Part shown: piece after piece, positions 62,548 to 64,000 of the stretch | How positions within the stretch are numbered: position 1 is the stretch's first letter | Layout of the letters: every line of letters starts with the position of its first letter | Assembly (NCBI GenBank): GCA_964617955.1 | Contig: CAZTXB010000002.1 | Coordinates: forward strand, 124,001-188,000 | Length of the DNA: 64,000 nt | Reading direction: 5' to 3' | Source of the DNA: JABWCE01 sp964617955 | GTDB lineage: Bacteria; Bacteroidota; Bacteroidia; NS11-12g; UBA9320 | The notes under the pieces: generated by a model | What the model saw: the letters and a program-made list of their open reading frames with translations, nothing else | Database searches by the model: none | What the model was told of the DNA's origin: nothing | Program-made: the position numbers and the translations under genes

Positions 62548-63423
62548 ATGAAAGCATACATTTTTCCAGGACAAGGATCTCAATTTGTAGGGATGGGACA
62601 CGATATTTACCAGGCCAATGCCAAAGCCAAATTATTGTTTGAGCAAGCCAATGAAATCCTTGGTTTCAGAATTAGTGATGAAATGTTCTCTGGAACAGAT
62701 GAAGGGTTAAAAGCGACCAATATTACCCAACCTGCAGTTTTTTTACATTCTGTGATCAAGGCGCTTTGCATTGATAATTTTAAACCTCAGATGGTAGCCG
62801 GTCACTCACTTGGTGAGTTTTCAGCACTTGTCGCCAATGGAGCTTTAAATTTTGAAGATGGATTGCAGTTGGTTTACAAGCGAGCGTTGGCCATGCAAAA
62901 AGCTTGCGAAAGGGTTCCCTCCACCATGGCCGCGGTTTTGGGTTTAGACGATCATATAGTTGAAGAAATATGCAACGGCATCGACAATGAAGTGGTTGTG
63001 GCTGCAAATTACAACTGCCCGGGTCAATTGGTCATTTCAGGAAGCATTGCCGGAGTAAATATAGCTTGCGAAAAACTCAAGGAAGCAGGAGCCAAGCGCG
63101 CTTTATTGCTTCCGGTGGGAGGAGCGTTTCATTCCCCACTCATGGAGCCGGCGCGAATTGAACTCGAATCGGCCATTGCGGGTACACAGTTCAAAAACCC
63201 TATCTGTCCGGTATACCAAAATGTGAGCACCACCGCTGTGACAGACCCTGAAGCGATCAAAAAAAATTTAATAAAGCAACTCACTGCTCCGGTTAAATGG
63301 ACCCAAAGTATACAAAATATGGTAGCCGATGGAGCCACGCTTTTTACTGAAGTGGGTCCTGGAAATGTATTGCAGGGGCTGGTAAAGAAAATTCATCGCG
63401 AGGCAGAGACAGCCGCGGCTTGA
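62548..63423 (+). CDS. fabD: Malonyl-CoA:ACP transacylase
   Basis: FabD loads malonate onto acyl carrier protein for fatty acid elongation. The 291-residue protein starts MKAYIFPGQGSQFVGMG. It has the catalytic Ser in VAGHSLGEFSALVANG, the Arg region LVYKRALAMQKACE, the catalytic His in VGGAFHSPLMEPAR and the final FTEVGPGNVLQGLVKKI. The ATG at 62548 gives the usual length; an upstream in-frame TTG at 62488 would add 20 polar residues with no family counterpart. It stands alone, not in a fab cluster. Confidence 0.97.
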   Translation: MKAYIFPGQGSQFVGMGHDIYQANAKAKLLFEQANEILGFRISDEMFSGTDEGLKATNITQPAVFLHSVIKALCIDNFKPQMVAGHSLGEFSALVANGALNFEDGLQLVYKRALAMQKACERVPSTMAAVLGLDDHIVEEICNGIDNEVVVAANYNCPGQLVISGSIAGVNIACEKLKEAGAKRALLLPVGGAFHSPLMEPARIELESAIAGTQFKNPICPVYQNVSTTAVTDPEAIKKNLIKQLTAPVKWTQSIQNMVADGATLFTEVGPGNVLQGLVKKIHREAETAAA

Positions 63424-63549
63424 GAATATTTCCATTTCTCTGATCAAATTCATAGCGATCTAAAAATAATTTTAGGCGAGGGCGAACAAAACAGCTTCAG
63501 AATATTACCCCTATTCTTTAATGTGAAATTATTTTTTTTCTTAAGGATA

Positions 63550-64000
63550 TTAAAAACTAATGCTGTAAATAACCGAGGCCAAAAATTCGTTGAAACTCTT
63601 TGAAATCACATTGTTTTTAGCTGTATTGACAGTGTAATTTAGATTAGCGGAGAGCCTTTGCTTATGAGGGAGGGTGTAATTGGCAAGGGTTCGAAGCTGA
63701 AAAGTACTGCCATCGCTCTTCCCTTGAAATTTATTTACGCTCAAAGTCGCATTGGCATTGGTATTCAATTTGTTTTTTAAAAACGACTTGCCTATTCCGC
63801 AACTCAAGCCACTGTTTGAAGTCTCGCCAAGCGTATACTGGCTTTTGGTATTAAATAAAGAAGCTTCAAGCCTTAACTCTGTTTTATTTAAACTGCCGCT
63901 ATAGGCCAAATTAATATTTTGAACGGTAAAGTTGAAATTTTGAGAATTGAACAGATTTTTATCATTCAGCGTTTGTTTGGTGTAGGCGATCACAAAATTG
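63550..64000 (-). CDS. C-terminal part of a probable outer-membrane beta-barrel protein
   Basis: The frame is open to the window edge, so the 5' end is missing. The visible 149 residues alternate polar and hydrophobic residues with many Asn, Ser and Thr (FNFTVQNINLAYSGSLNK, NTNANATLSVNKFQGKSD, LSANLNYTVNTAKNN) and end EFLASVIYSISF, whose terminal Phe is typical of an outer-membrane barrel. No family is recognised. A GTG at 63993 is internal and not the start. Confidence 0.65.
   Translation of the reverse strand, partial: NFVIAYTKQTLNDKNLFNSQNFNFTVQNINLAYSGSLNKTELRLEASLFNTKSQYTLGETSNSGLSCGIGKSFLKNKLNTNANATLSVNKFQGKSDGSTFQLRTLANYTLPHKQRLSANLNYTVNTAKNNVISKSFNEFLASVIYSISF

Overview
The window is chromosomal DNA from a member of the Bacteroidota. 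The support is direct: seven genes encode type IX secretion system (T9SS) cargo with C-terminal sorting domains (one gliding-type/CHU_C tail, six type A tails), lpxC and fabZ are fused, serC-serA-DUF1015 lie together, and many genes are preceded by the Bacteroidota -7 element TAnnTTTG instead of a TATAAT box. The base composition is AT-rich. The species cannot be named from this sequence alone.

Layout. 1-2.4 kb: the end of a T9SS type B protein, tRNA-Leu(GAG), and prfB with its programmed +1 frameshift behind a small acidic protein gene. 2.4-10.6 kb: cinA, then an envelope cluster lpxD, lpxC-fabZ, lpxA, an ABC ATPase, an LptF/LptG-type permease and a GT4 glycosyltransferase. 10.6-14.6 kb, minus strand: DUF58, MoxR ATPase, a possible gene remnant, and dnaN. 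14.9-22.7 kb: LytTR response regulator, an intergenic region with an orphan terminator, FlK-like thioesterase, smpB, a LamG surface protein, DinB-like protein, a serine-palmitoyltransferase-like enzyme and a helix-hairpin-helix protein.

22.8-38.6 kb, minus strand, is the accessory core: four giant secreted T9SS cargo genes. Three are tandem PKD-repeat paralogues. The first and third share a 2,565-bp block in which I found no mismatch (offset exactly 7,680 bp), although both ends of those genes and the paralogue between them have diverged. This points to recent gene conversion or an intragenic duplication. The fourth gene is a GEVED/PKD/CUB/DUF5011 mosaic.

38.9-39.35 kb: a degenerate 145-bp-period tandem repeat and a long palindrome abut tRNA-Ser(UGA). 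39.4-48.7 kb: YihY, a 4HBT thioesterase, the serine operon serC-serA-DUF1015, a lipoprotein, a UvrD/PcrA helicase, a tandem universal stress protein and a 56-residue lipoprotein candidate. 49-57.4 kb: pyrG, an FG-GAP/UnbV T9SS protein, an overlapping DinB / TANGO2 / ATP-grasp operon with a VWA protein after it, rplS and a SUI1/eIF1 homologue. 57.5-64 kb: pckA, an unknown secreted protein, DedA, an MbnP-like lipoprotein, fabD and the C-terminal part of a probable beta-barrel protein.

Most genes are housekeeping. The points most worth attention are the recombining PKD array, the repeat structure at tRNA-Ser, the orphan terminator at 15.9 kb and the DUF1015 gene in the serine operon. I saw no CRISPR array, transposase, integrase or prophage gene.
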